Positions 48,209 to 58,930 of a DNA stretch of 64,000 nucleotides are shown piece by piece. Below the pieces are notes generated by a model that ran no database searches, was not told the origin of the DNA, and was given only the letters and a program-made list of their open reading frames with translations. Made by a program: the position numbers and the translations under genes. Numbering within the stretch: the stretch's first letter is position 1; the number at the start of each line of letters is the position of its first letter. This DNA comes from Myrica gale (taxonomy: Eukaryota; Streptophyta; Magnoliopsida; Fagales; Myricaceae). The stretch spans positions 18,301,001 to 18,365,000 of the forward strand of contig OZ005609.1 of assembly GCA_963930655.1 (NCBI GenBank). The letters are read 5' to 3'.

Positions 48209-48474
48209 TAAGCTCTTCTCAAATTGGTCCTCGACGATCTGCCCGAGAATCACGCCCTCCAGATCGGTATGGTTTTAATGCTACTTTGACTTCTATTCCC
48301 ATTCTTTCATGCTTTTCAGAGGCTGTTAAACATGATTGTTGGCGGACGGCAATGGATGAAGAACTTCGGGCTCTCCAGGATAATCTTACATGGGACATGG
48401 TTCCTTGCCCATTGAATGTGAAAGTCATTGGCTGTAAATGAGTTTACTCGATTAAGCTTCGTTCTGATGGGACT

Positions 48475-49836
48475 TTGGACAAGTATAAGGCTCGATTAGT
48501 TGCTCTTGGAAATAGGCAAGAATATCGGGTGGACTATGAGGAGACATTTGCTCCGGTGGCGAAGATGACTACGGTGCGTACGATTATTTCTATTGTTGCC
48601 TCCCAAGGTTGGTCACTTTACCAAATGGATGTCAAAAATGCTTTTCTTCATGGGGATCTCAAAGAAGACATTTACATGACTCCTCCTCCAGGTTTGCTTA
48701 CTTCTCCGTCTTCTGATGTGTGTAAGTTGAAGCGGTCTCTCTATGGCCTAAAACAAGCACCCCGGGCATGGTTTGAAAAATTCCGGTCTACTCTACTTAG
48801 CTTCTCCTTTGTCCAAAGTCAATATGACTCCTTTTTATTTATCTGCAAGACTTCGACTGGTCTCGTTCTTTTACTCGTGTATGTGGATGATATTGTCATT
48901 ACTGGGACTGATTCCTCCTTGATTACACATCTCAAGCAGCAACTTCATACTTCTTTTCATATGAAGGACCTTGGTCCTCTTACATATTTTTTGGGTTTGG
49001 AGGTGCACACAGATTCTTCTGGTATATTCTTGAATAAACACAAATATGCCCAGGATTTGATTCGTCTAGCTGGTCTTCAGGATTCTTCTTCGGTGGATAC
49101 TCCTATGGAGGTTAATGTGAAATATCGTAGTGAGGAGGGCGATCTTCTTTCTGATCCTACTGTGTTTCGACAATTGGTAGGCAGTTTGAACTATTTGACT
49201 ATTACTCGACCTGATATTTCCTTCGCTGTTCAGCAGGTTAGCCAGTTTATGCAAACTCCACGCCTTCTCCACTTAGCTGTTGTACGTCGTATCATTCGAT
49301 ATCTTCGAGGTTCACCTGGTCGTGGGTTGTTCTTCCCAACTGGTTCTCCTTCTCGTCTAGTTGCTTATAGTGATGCGGATTGGGCCGGCTGTCTTGATAC
49401 TCGACGGTCTGTCACAGGTTGGTGCATGTTTCTTGGCAATTCTTTGATCTCTTGGAAGAGTAAGAAACAACCACGTGTTTCTAAATCTTCTACTGAATCC
49501 GAATATCGCGCCATGTCTGCTGCTTGTTCTGAGATTGTCTGGCTTCGTGGCCTTCTGTCTGAGCTTGGTTTTTCTCAATCTGATCCTACTCCGCTACATG
49601 CTGATAACACTAGCGCTATTCAGATTGCCGCTAATCCCGTTTATCATGAGCACACGAAGCATATTGAGGTCGATTGTCACTCTATTCGGGAAGCTCTGGA
49701 CACTCGTGTCATTTCTCTTCCTCACATTTCCACCAACCTCCAGATTGCTGACATTTTTACAAAGGCCATGACTCGACAACGCCATCAGTTTCTCGTGGGC
49801 AAATTGATGCTTCTTGATCGCCTAGCATCAATTTGA
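48475..49836 (+). CDS. Reverse transcriptase / RNase H part of the young copia element
   Basis: A 453-codon frame with DYEETFAPVAKMTTVR, YQMDVKNAFLHGDL, KLKRSLYGLKQAPRAW and the catalytic LVYVDDIVITG, then RNase H motifs (YSDADWAG, STESEYRAM, HADNTSAIQIA, IADIFTK). Fossil part; not a host gene. Confidence 0.9.
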   Translation: MDKYKARLVALGNRQEYRVDYEETFAPVAKMTTVRTIISIVASQGWSLYQMDVKNAFLHGDLKEDIYMTPPPGLLTSPSSDVCKLKRSLYGLKQAPRAWFEKFRSTLLSFSFVQSQYDSFLFICKTSTGLVLLLVYVDDIVITGTDSSLITHLKQQLHTSFHMKDLGPLTYFLGLEVHTDSSGIFLNKHKYAQDLIRLAGLQDSSSVDTPMEVNVKYRSEEGDLLSDPTVFRQLVGSLNYLTITRPDISFAVQQVSQFMQTPRLLHLAVVRRIIRYLRGSPGRGLFFPTGSPSRLVAYSDADWAGCLDTRRSVTGWCMFLGNSLISWKSKKQPRVSKSSTESEYRAMSAACSEIVWLRGLLSELGFSQSDPTPLHADNTSAIQIAANPVYHEHTKHIEVDCHSIREALDTRVISLPHISTNLQIADIFTKAMTRQRHQFLVGKLMLLDRLASI

Positions 49837-49843
49837 GAGGGGA

Positions 49844-50399
49844 TGTCAGTCGGATATGTGCTGGCCTAGACAGCTTATATCAAACCATAATTAGTCTATC
49901 TATTTATGGCAAGATTCTTGTAAATATATTTGTGATTAGCAGAATATTATAGCTTCCTATTTAGTTAGACGTGATTGACGTAGCTGCTGTGATTCAGCCT
50001 TGTAATTAGCCAAAGAAGTTTCTATATGTGAAGCTTTACTAGTCAAACGTAAATGGTCCATGGAACTTTGGGTTGCGCGAAGATATTGAGTACAGATATA
50101 TAACCTCACTTTTTCTTCCGTACGTATCAAGATAATATCAATTTGTACTGAATGCCCTCATTGTGAAATTTCTTCTCATTATGGGCATGTTTGAGACCCC
50201 AAATATTTGGGGTCTCAACAAATCGGACAAACCAAACAAACTTCAAAATTTTTAACTTTTACACCTACACACTTCACTTTTTACAAACCCCAATAAATCT
50301 CAATAAAGTAAAGATTCTCAAAATTTTAGGAATATTCCTCAATAAACCTCATCATAATGAGAAGAAATTTCACAACGAGGACATTCAGTACAATTGATA
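49844..50399 (+). repeat. 3' LTR of the young copia element, interrupted
   Basis: Starts TGTCAG at 49844, matches the 5' LTR to about 50027, and resumes at about 50355-50399 (ending ATTGATA). The extra 330 bp between is the left arm and spacer of the inverted duplication. Confidence 0.85.
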
Positions 50400-50508
50400 T
50401 TATCTTGATACGTACGGAAGAAAAAGTGAGGTTATATATCTGTACTCAATATCTTCGCGCAACCCAAAGTTCCGTGGACCATTTAAGTTTGACTAGTAAA
50501 GCTTCATA
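50028..50508. repeat. Long inverted repeat spanning the copia LTR end and host flank
   Basis: 50028-50185 is the inverted complement of 50351-50508 with few mismatches (about 158-bp arms). The arms contain the LTR tail, the TTATC target duplication and about 105 bp of host flank. The 165-bp spacer starts GGCATGTTTGAGACCCC and contains its own palindrome (GAGACCCCAAATATTTGGGG). Only in copy B. Confidence 0.85.
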
Positions 50509-50713
50509 CATTCGAAGAATTACAACGGCCTACTTCCAAATAAACACGTGGGGATAAAGATACAGACTACATGCATGCACTACTCACTCAACTTGGAGTT
50601 TTTTTATTCCTCTGGAGAAAAGGAAAAAGGATAAAAAATAAATATGCAAGAGGAAAGGCGTGAAAAAAGAAGAAGAAGATTAGACTAGGATAGAAGCAGG
50701 GCCTATGCCTCTT

Positions 50714-51037
50714 TTAACTCTTTATAAGACGGGTGCATGAACCTGTATATATCAGAGCTCTTTCAAGTTGACACTCTTGCTTGTCTTCATCGTTAGCATA
50801 TTTGGGGTTCAACCAGACACTGCTTTTGAACATTGTTTTGAACGTGACAACAATAATATGCTGTGGCATTGGCATCTTTGGGACGTAACGAGTACTTTCT
50901 TCACGGTCAAAATTAATCCCAGTAACTGGATCATAAGTGGTAAGGCAGATGTTCATGGAAAAGGGTTCTTGGTCAGTGCGATTTTTTTTTCTCCTATAAA
51001 AGTTCTAGAACCAAAACAAAAAAGAAACATTATATAG
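50714..51037. CDS. About 90-codon ORF open on both strands (copy B)
   Basis: Counterpart of 10414-10731. The plus frame starts later here (50768, MTLLLVFIVSIFGVQPD) because a 2-bp difference in the upstream TATATA run disconnects the copy A start. The minus frame runs 50956-50714. No family recognised. Confidence 0.25.
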
Positions 51038-52734
51038 TATATTGTAGGGATAAAAATATTTTATATCTTTCAATTATAGGAGTTTTGACAATTTACAATA
51101 TATTCTACTGTTATTTTTGTCACATTGCATGCACCCACTAACTAGCTATATATTGATTTGCACCCTATGTTAAAATAATATTTTGGTACTTGAAATGAAA
51201 ATTTTAATTAGATTCATAATTTTTTTTAAAGTGACAATCATATGAGGTTAAAATCATAATTTTAGATGCCAAAAACAAAATTAAATTTCTGCTAGAATAA
51301 TTGAAAAAATTTTAAGGGACGGTGCAAATTAGTATCTTTTAAATCAATTGGGGGTTGATAAAATATGACAAAAAATAATCTTTTGGAGTGCAAAATATCA
51401 AGACCTAGTTGGAAAGTGCAAAATGTATTTATCTTTATATTATAACAATTTTTAATTTTCTCAAATTTGCTCCAATAAAAAAATATGGGTGTACGTGCAG
51501 ACAATTTCACTCAATTTATTCTTATATTTTAATAATTTTTAATTTCTCAAAATTGGTCGGCCGGCTGAGGAAAATGGATGCATTACCATCCGGACATTAA
51601 ATATTCCTCCATTTGATTTTTCAGTTTGGTCGAGGCACACAGATTTGGATTATAATTTCTTATAGTTCATGATACGGCATGCTATATTAGTTAGGTAGAT
51701 TTTCCTTAATGGCAACGGTTGATTTCAAGGTCAGTGGTACATATTCCATCACATTAGTATATAGTACTAATGAATTAGCGATCACCTCCACATTCAAAGT
51801 GCAATGTGCTAAACATGTTAAATATATCTGTCCTTCTCATTTAAATTCAACAGTTCTATCTAAGACGGCGATTAATATAGCAAGCTAATTGTGTTCCCCA
51901 TTCAAATAGTCCTGTTCAATGGAGAAAAGATTATAAAACTTAAAGAAAGAAACAAATAATAATCAGATAAAGGAAGCTAATTGCGGCCCTCTCTTTCGCG
52001 AGTATCGATCCCTGATCTTCAGATGATGAAATCCCTAAAAGTACTGTGTCTTGATCCTACCAATTAATTAATAAATAGTCTGGAAGAAGAACAAAAACAA
52101 TCGGATAAAGGAAGTGTGAATTTACATTTGTGGAATGATTGTGTGGGAAGAAGAAATTAGGGAAAAGAAGCGAATGATTATAGTGGAGGGGGCATAAAAA
52201 CTATAGTGCTCGTGCTCCAGAAAGCATGCAGTATTGTCCCTTTGGTCGTTGGTCAATCGGACAGTTAGAAAACTTCGAGAAGCAATTGAAAGTCTTCCGG
52301 AAAACTAAGTTGTCGCAACAGTTGTGGTCAAAAATTTTGTTTGGTCATATATATATTTATTTACTGGGACAGTCGAGTGGTGGGGTATAGCCTTCTACAC
52401 CTTTATAACTAACCCTCTATTGCTTTCACACCAGAGACAATAATAAGCTTTAATGCATTTTAACGGGCAATGAAAGTGAAATTTGACTGTTTGTTCTCCC
52501 CCCGCAAGAAAATGTAGGTCGTTTTTATTTCATAGCTCCCCCATGAGGTAGTCACCATGTAAATTTTAAGATGTTTATGGGATTTAATCATGTATAAGCC
52601 AAGTAAATCTATAACTATAGGTATCCACGTTTTCCATTAAGATAACTTAATTTGGAAAGTTTATTAACATAAGGATCATGAAGAACTAGAAAACAAGATG
52701 AAAGGAAAAAGTTTTCGATGAATCAGTTGATCTA
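51038..52734. other. Intergenic region with empty CACTA site (copy B)
   Basis: Counterpart of 10732-15480 without the CACTA element. The single-copy target AAT lies at about 51572-51574. No gene recognised. Confidence 0.7.
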
Positions 52735-53490
52735 TGATGACCACGTCAAACAAACCTTCCCTCCAAATTTCGCACTTGCACGCCTCAATCACAATTTTTT
52801 CACCAGGAGGGAATGAGTCCTCCAATGGTTCAATTAGCTTTTTGCTCTACTTCAATATTTCTAATTCACACAACAAATGTAGTGTACCTTCCTTTAATTA
52901 TTTCACCTCCTTTTATACTTGTTTTCCCACTTTCCTTCCACGTAGTGGGTGTCTTTCATAACTGTTCATATTGTGGGTATCAGGGATGATTTCCCTTAGT
53001 CCTCCTTCGACAATCGCAATCCAGCGCATCTTTTCACTACCTTGGATGACAATTTCGTGTGCGTTTTGCCTTGCATAACATTTGTCGCTGAGAATTTTCC
53101 ATGCCTCAGTCAGAGGATATGAAGATGGAATATCTTCAATCTTCAATCTTCGAAATACTGCGATTCCGTGAGTTGCTTGGTAGAATTGCTTCGATACCAG
53201 GCAGAGATTTTGTCATTCTCTCAAATTATTATGGACAACCCAACTTATCACCTCGGACCATAATTCTTAAGGCAGGGCTTGAGTAGGGTTTCGCTTCGAT
53301 GGCCGCATCCTTAATCTTTTAACTATTCTTTGTTTCTTCTTTCCCTCTGTTGCCTCTGTTGAGATGGTCTCTCTCTTTATATCTGCATATTTTTTGCAGT
53401 TAATTTTAAAAAAGGATTGCTCATGGAAGCTCGTTTGGTTAATCGTGTGTTGTCTCTTTGCTTTGCGAGTTGAACATTTCCTTTAATTTA
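52735..53490 (-). pseudogene. F-box protein pseudogene, copy B (internally deleted)
   Basis: Counterpart of 15480-17158. The F-box core ELWSEVISWVV is present but the Gly before it is a stop codon. The region reading RWIAIVEGGLREI joins directly to the C-terminal-like part at an ATTTC sequence. The Sel1-like middle and the gypsy LTR present in copy A are absent. A decayed host gene. Confidence 0.55.
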
Positions 53491-53500
53491 GTATCTTTAG

Positions 53501-55676
53501 CGTTTGTTGTTTCGAATGCTCCCTATCTATGGATGACAGTGGCCACTGCAAATTTCTTCAGTGATTGTGGGGACCAGTGTGCGTATCAGTCCGTGATTTA
53601 GCACGTAGGCAACCAATGTTGCCAGTGGTTCTGGGGTATCTCAGCTCTTTCGGTTAGAGGTAAAGGGCAAGTTTGTTAGTCTTACCACCTCAAATGATCT
53701 CTGGGAGTCTGATCCTGAGCCTCCAACTGCTCCTACATGGCGTTCGAGGCCCTATTCCCAGCCTCTTTTGATTGAACAGCTGATGAGGGATTCTCTGTCG
53801 CTTCCTTGCGACATAAAAGTTGATAAGATTGTGCAGGATCTTTCTCATACTGTGACAATGCTTGTTGCCTTGGATGCGGCTGAGTTGTCACATGACGAGG
53901 ATTTGGAGTCTATTCGCCTCAAGTTTCGGAGGCTCGAGGGCGAACTGGAGGATTAGAAGAAGAAGGTTGACGAGTTGTGAATCGTGGCTCATGATGTCCG
54001 CTCTCAAGCTCAAATATATGAGGTAAGGGTGACACCTTTGGAAAGTGACATCGCTTCTCAAGACGCTACTATCGCCGAGTTAAGATGGGTCGTTCATGAA
54101 CTCGAGCAGGGATGTGTGGACTTCGAGCTTATCTTGTCTAGGGAGAAAGCGACAATTTTAGAGCACTTGAGCGAGTTTCACACGTCTTCAACGAGTAAGG
54201 AAGAGCCGTTGCAATCTAAAGTGGTGGAGATTTGTTACGCTATGCATGAGGCTAATAATTCCTTTGTTGCTGAGAAGAAGAACCTGAAGGAAAGTCGCAC
54301 TGGCCTTAGCCTTCGCGTTTCCGAATTATCAGCGATGCCTGCTTTTCTTAATGATTTTGCATTTTGCACACAGGTGCATCGGTGCAGCTATGACAGTCCT
54401 TGACGCGGCTGACATATGTGAGGGGATCCATTTTAAGGATCTCAAAGAAGAGCGTGCGAAGGAACTTTACCAGGTCCTTGTTGAGGACTTTGGAACCTGT
54501 GGTACTCATTTCCTCCTGCAGAAGATTAGAATTTGTAATAATATTTCATTATTTTCTTTGGATTTGGTTGTACGTCTGAACATCTGCGACTTTCTCTCTT
54601 ATATCTTGAATTTGGTTGAATATAATACTTGATCATCTTTGTCTTGAGCTTCAATTGCTTCTTGTTGCGGCAATTGGCTACATACTTCGTAGTATGCTTT
54701 CATCATTTGGATTCTGTTGGATTTGTTTGTCTCCCCTTGCTTGTATTTTCTTTGTAAACTTTTAATTGGGATTCGTTGTTCTTTGCGGCAGTAGTTGGGC
54801 ATGACTAGGAATCCTCGTTTCCAATTAGGACTTCATTTTGGATGCGACTAGGAATCAGGATTCTCCAAGGTTATCTTACTCTTGAGAAGTCTAGAAACCG
54901 TAGTTCTCCTAAGTCTTTCATTGTAAAGGAAACTGGGAATCGGGGCTTTCGGAGGTTATCTTACTCTTGACGAGACTGGGAACTGTAGTTCTCTTAAGTC
55001 TTTTATCGTGGATGCGACTGGGAACCGAGGTTCCCCGAGGTCTTCTTACTCTTGAGGAGATTGAGAACCATAGTTCTTCTAAGTGTTTCCTTGTGGATAC
55101 GACTGGGAACGAGGGTTCTCTGAGGTCGTCTTACTCTTGAGGAGGCTGGGAATTGTAGTCCTCCTACGTCTTTCGTTGAGGATGTGACTGGGAACCAGGG
55201 TTCTTTGAGGTCTTTTTACTCTTGAAGAGGCTAGGAACCTTATTTATCCTAAGTATTTCGTTGTGAATACGACTGAGAATCGAGGTTCTCCGAGGTTGTC
55301 TTACTATTGAGGAGACTGGGAACAATAGTTCTTCTATGTCTTTTGTCGTGGATGCGACTGGAAACCGTAGATCTCCTATGTCCTTCTCCGAGTCATCTTA
55401 CTTTTAAGTTGACGAATATACTCCATTATCATTCATTTAACAAGTAATTTTGAAGAGAACTTCGAATTTTTCATTTGTAGCGAATAGTACTAAAACATCA
55501 AAATCATAACATAAGTGTAAACACATGGCGATAGATAGCACTAAGGTGCCTTATGTGTAATACTTTATAAGGTACATCAAATTTTGTGGATGTTGTAGTG
55601 CTCCTCCCTGAAGGTCCTTGAAATAGTATATTATTCCTGGTCGCTTGGATCCGACAACACTACATGAGCCTTCCTA
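53501..55676 (+). mobile_element. Retroelement-like stretch with coiled-coil frames and hairpin array
   Basis: 53660-54403 reads as a long coiled-coil protein in pieces (DLSHTVTMLVALDAAELS, then DVRSQAQIYEVRVTPLES, SQDATIAELRWVVHELEQ), reminiscent of the extra gag-side proteins carried by some plant gypsy elements. It is followed by AT-rich sequence and the 85-bp array (54838-55410). No LTR, reverse transcriptase or integrase is seen. Assignment to a retroelement is an inference from the style of sequence and context. It is broken. Confidence 0.35.
54838..55410 (+). repeat. 85-bp tandem array with hairpin units, about 6-7 copies
   Basis: The anchor ACTCTTGA recurs at 54878, 54963, 55049, 55134, 55218 and (as ACTATTGA) 55303, a period of 84-86 bp. 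Each unit has two half-units: CTGGGAACCGAGGTTC.. and CTGGGAACCGTAGTTCTCCT. Both half-units contain short inverted repeats, the best being GGGAACCGAGGTTCCC at 55021-55036. Confidence 0.9.
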
Positions 55677-55681
55677 GTTTG

Positions 55682-56947
55682 TGTTGGAAATATGCCCTCA
55701 AAACCAATTATTAGAATAATTATGAGATAATTATTTATTATCTACACATGTATTTATTACTTATTAGGTATAATATTGTGACATGAGATGTTACACAGTT
55801 ATAAACTGGTAAGTGAAATTGTAGAAAAGTCGTGTCGATGATTAATGAATCAAAAGGCGGGAAGTATGGCTTTTCGGTTCCTTGTTCACTTGACCGTTTT
55901 TCTAGACCGAGGTACATTTTTATGTACAAATAGGTCTACACTAGTTGTGCCTCTATTAAAATAGGATGATGGACTCCGTCATTGGGGTAGTGACCTTAAG
56001 CAGACAAGTGGGTGCACTGTAAGAGTACATGCACTAGACGAGATCGCATATGAATACCTTCTGGAAGTGATTACTGATGTAGAGAAGGTATGCAACACAA
56101 TTAGTTTATTGTATCCTTAGACCTGAGAGGTTTATACAGGTTTGTTTGTTGTATACTTGTACTTTGACCGAGTCATTTGGTGATGATCTTTCTAGATCAA
56201 ATATTCCAGACAACGTTGGGTCTTGTATATGATAAATGAACTTGTATAAATGCTCAACAAGGAATCCACCAGTCTCTTTGTGAGACAGTATATTCAGTAT
56301 ATCTGTATAGAGTTGGACTTGAAGAAATCACTGGCCAGTGGATATTTGCGAAAATATTTTTCGAAATTAACATATATTATATATTTATTTGTGAAATTAT
56401 TTTAGAAACAATTTGAGAGTCCAACGAGTTACAGATTGTGAATTAAGAATTAAATGAGCTAGGGACTTCATCAGTGATATTATTCTGGTCCTATTAGCTC
56501 ATGTGGAATATATTATGGTGGAAGGATAAATAAACAAATAATTGTTAGCAAAGGATTTCATGAAAAATAGTCCACTATCTCGGGGTCAATTGTGATATGT
56601 TAATGGACATTATCACAATTTGTAGAAGCCTATAAATGCGGAATACAGAATATAAGTGAGTTAATGAAATAAAGTTTTTCATGATGATCTTACGACGAGA
56701 TTTGAGATCCCTAAAGATCTCACATATAAGCACAGGAGAAGTTTTAAGGGAGTCATTATAAATAGCTCAGAACTTCATTTGAGAAAGAAGAAGATGTTAA
56801 TACGAGAAAACTTTATCTCTCTAAGTTTTCTCTCTATGATTCTTTCTCTCTCAACCTGTGTGCGTAGATCTGAAGGAGGCAGAACGTTTGGGCTGCTCTG
56901 ATTTCAACGATCTTATCTTCCGCTGCGCCACTCCCGCAATGCGAACA
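55682..56947 (+). mobile_element. Complete solo copia LTR, TSD GTTTG
   Basis: A 1266-bp LTR starting TGTTGGAAATATGCCCTC and ending AATGCGAACA, flanked by GTTTG (55677-55681, 56948-56952). It is homologous to the LTRs at 1677-2910 and 17256-18486 but clearly diverged from them. No internal region, so it is a recombination product. Confidence 0.9.
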
Positions 56948-56952
56948 GTTTG

Positions 56953-57441
56953 AGTGTAGTTGTTTAGTGTTGTATGAACAAAAAAGAAATAACATTCCGC
57001 TTTTAATTGTTTCCTACGTAAGCTTTGCCTTGTAGATCGAATACTTTCTTGGCCAATTGCTTCTAGTTTTGGTGCTGCTGATTTCAACCAATTGTGAGCT
57101 TCATTCATGGTATTGACGGACATAACCATAAAGTTGAAACACTTGGGATCATTTTAGTCAGAAAAGACGTATGTGGGTCACCCCTCGTATTCCACAAGCT
57201 TTACCGATGATTAATTTAGAACACCATGGTAGTACTTCCAAAATACAATACAGGATGCTGATTAATCCAACTCTATCTCTCTCTATTCTCTTGTCAATTG
57301 AGGTTACGAAGTTGCACAAAAGCTTCTTATTTTAATTAATACTGCCAAGCCACCAGCAAATATCTAATTCCTAACGGATCGATCTTTAGGATTTGTTTTC
57401 TGGGTCTTGTTATATATATATATATATGTATAACCCGTGTA
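56953..57441 (+). repeat. Segmental repeat, copy C, first piece
   Basis: Matches about 6140-6612 of copy A and 42680-43160 of copy B at roughly 90-93%, clearly less than A and B match each other. It includes a diverged copy of the possible orphan exon (about 57012-57119, minus strand, MVMSVNTMNEAHNWLKS). Confidence 0.8.
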
Positions 57442-58702
57442 TAGTGCTGTGCATCGGCGGTGACGATGGCGGTTATGCCCCCCACCGCCACCGCCTTAGG
57501 CGGTGTCCCCAAAACCCCAACCGCCCTCGGAACCGGTTACACCGGTGACCGGTGCCTAACGGTGCCGGTGGCGGTTAACCGGCCAAGTGAGAGTGTGTGT
57601 GAGAGAGAGAGTGCTCACTGAGGGGACGACTAAGGAGTAAAGAGAGAGGGACGAGGAGAGAGAGACTGAGGAAGCTGCGGGAGGCAGAGAGGAAGAGAGG
57701 AACGTGAGGAGGAGAGAGAAATGAGGGAGGGAGAGATGCGGGAGAAGAAAAAATGACTGAGGAGAAAAGATGAACATGAGGAGGAGAGAGAAATGAGGGA
57801 GAGAGAGAGATGCGGGAGGCAGAGAGGGAGAGAGAGGTGCGGGAGAAGAAAAAATGTGTAGGAGAGAGAAAAATGTGAGGAGGAGAGGGAAAATGTGATG
57901 AGGAGAAACGCAAGTGAGAGAGAAAAGAGAAAAATTAAACAACCAAAATTAAATGTTTAAAAATTACCTAGTTTAAAATCTTCTAGAATCCTAATGTTAA
58001 ATTAGATCATATCTTTTTAAATATATTAGATCAATTACTAAATAAACGGTCTAGATTTTCAAATTCATCATAATCAATTACAAATAAAATGCTTGACCAA
58101 TTAAAAAGCTCATTACGAAATAAAATTCTCATTAATTATTTTCCAAATAAATCAATTACTAAATAAAAGGCTTTAAATGCAAATTAAGAGAGAATTTTTG
58201 AATTTGAATTTCACTTTACATACAAATTAGGAAATTTTTAATTTATTGAAATGATAGAGATAGAATTTGTTGGTGATTTTTCAATTCAAAATTAATTACG
58301 TTGAGTTGTCTTCTTTAAATTTGAATTTGACTAAATTAGGAAATTGTTAATTTATTGGAATAACTTTAAATGTAAATTCTCTATCTCCCCGGCACATACT
58401 CCCTCTCTCACTCCCCCCTCTCTTCCTCTCCCTCGCTCTTTTCTCTCTCTCCCTCTCTTTTCTCTATCTCCCCGGCTCATACTCCCTCTCTCACTCCCCT
58501 CTCTTTCTCTCCCCTCTCTTTTCTCTCTCTCTCTCTCCCCTCTCTTCCTCTCTATCTCCCTCGCAAATCTCTGGCTCTCTCTCTTCTCCCTCTCTCTCAC
58601 CTGTTTTTTTTTTAAAAAAAAAAAAAGCGGTTGTGGCGGTGAACCGCTTAGCGGTGGGCAGTTTCACCGCTACCCGGTGAAAATGGCAACCGGTATCGGC
58701 CC
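57442..58702. mobile_element. hAT-like non-autonomous element (GA/CT-rich subterminal regions)
   Basis: The left end TAGTGCTGTGCATCGGCGG is followed by CCGCC/GGCGG-rich sequence; the right end has GCGGTTGTGGCGGTGAACCG and CACCGGGTA-type complement. Inside, a GAGA-rich block (57580-57930) faces a CTCT-rich block (58380-58600), so the two halves are roughly inverted. Flanks come from two different points of the ancestral repeat (6612 and 14472 in copy A), so no target duplication is expected. The hAT call rests on end style only. Confidence 0.45.
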
Positions 58703-58930
58703 CACATTAGTATATAGTACTAATGAATTAGTGATCACCTCCACATTCAAGGTGAAATGTGCTAAACATGTTAAATAGATCTGTTACTTCTCATTTAAGT
58801 TCAACAGTTCTATCTAAGACGGCAATTAATATACCAAGCTAATTGTGTTCCCCATTCAAATAGTCTTGTTCTATGGACAAAAGATTAAAAACTTAAAGAA
58901 AGAAACAAATAAATTAATCAGATAAAGGAA
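58703..58930 (+). repeat. Segmental repeat, copy C, second piece
   Basis: Matches about 14472-14695 of copy A and 51750-51970 of copy B, ending at GATAAAGGAA where gypsy sequence begins. Confidence 0.8.

Larger units (their letters stand above)
46348..50399 (+). mobile_element. Young Ty1/copia retrotransposon, only in copy B (TSD TTATC)
   Basis: The 5' LTR (46348-46575) is followed at once by the primer-binding site TGGTATCAGAGCC. A polypurine tract (GAGAGGGGA) precedes the 3' LTR at 49844. The target duplication TTATC lies at 46343-46347 and 50400-50404, and copy A holds the single-copy empty site near 10088. Parts: gag 47210-48208 with two zinc knuckles, and reverse transcriptase/RNase H about 48230-49836 (YVDDIVITG, DADWAGCLDTRRSVTGW). 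It is broken; no complete protease-integrase part is seen. The first 180 bp of the two LTRs differ at one site, so it is young. The 3' LTR is interrupted by a long inverted duplication. Confidence 0.93.
37768..53500 (+). repeat. Segmental repeat, copy B
   Basis: Collinear with 162-17250. It contains the truncated ERF1, the second Mutator-like element, the young copia insertion at 46348-50399, the empty CACTA site at about 51572, and the decayed F-box pseudogene. Confidence 0.9.

Noticed and set aside
57556-58778. Ser/Leu/Pro-rich ORFs of 112-144 codons
   Set aside because: They are translations of GAGA/CTCT simple sequence inside the hAT-like element.
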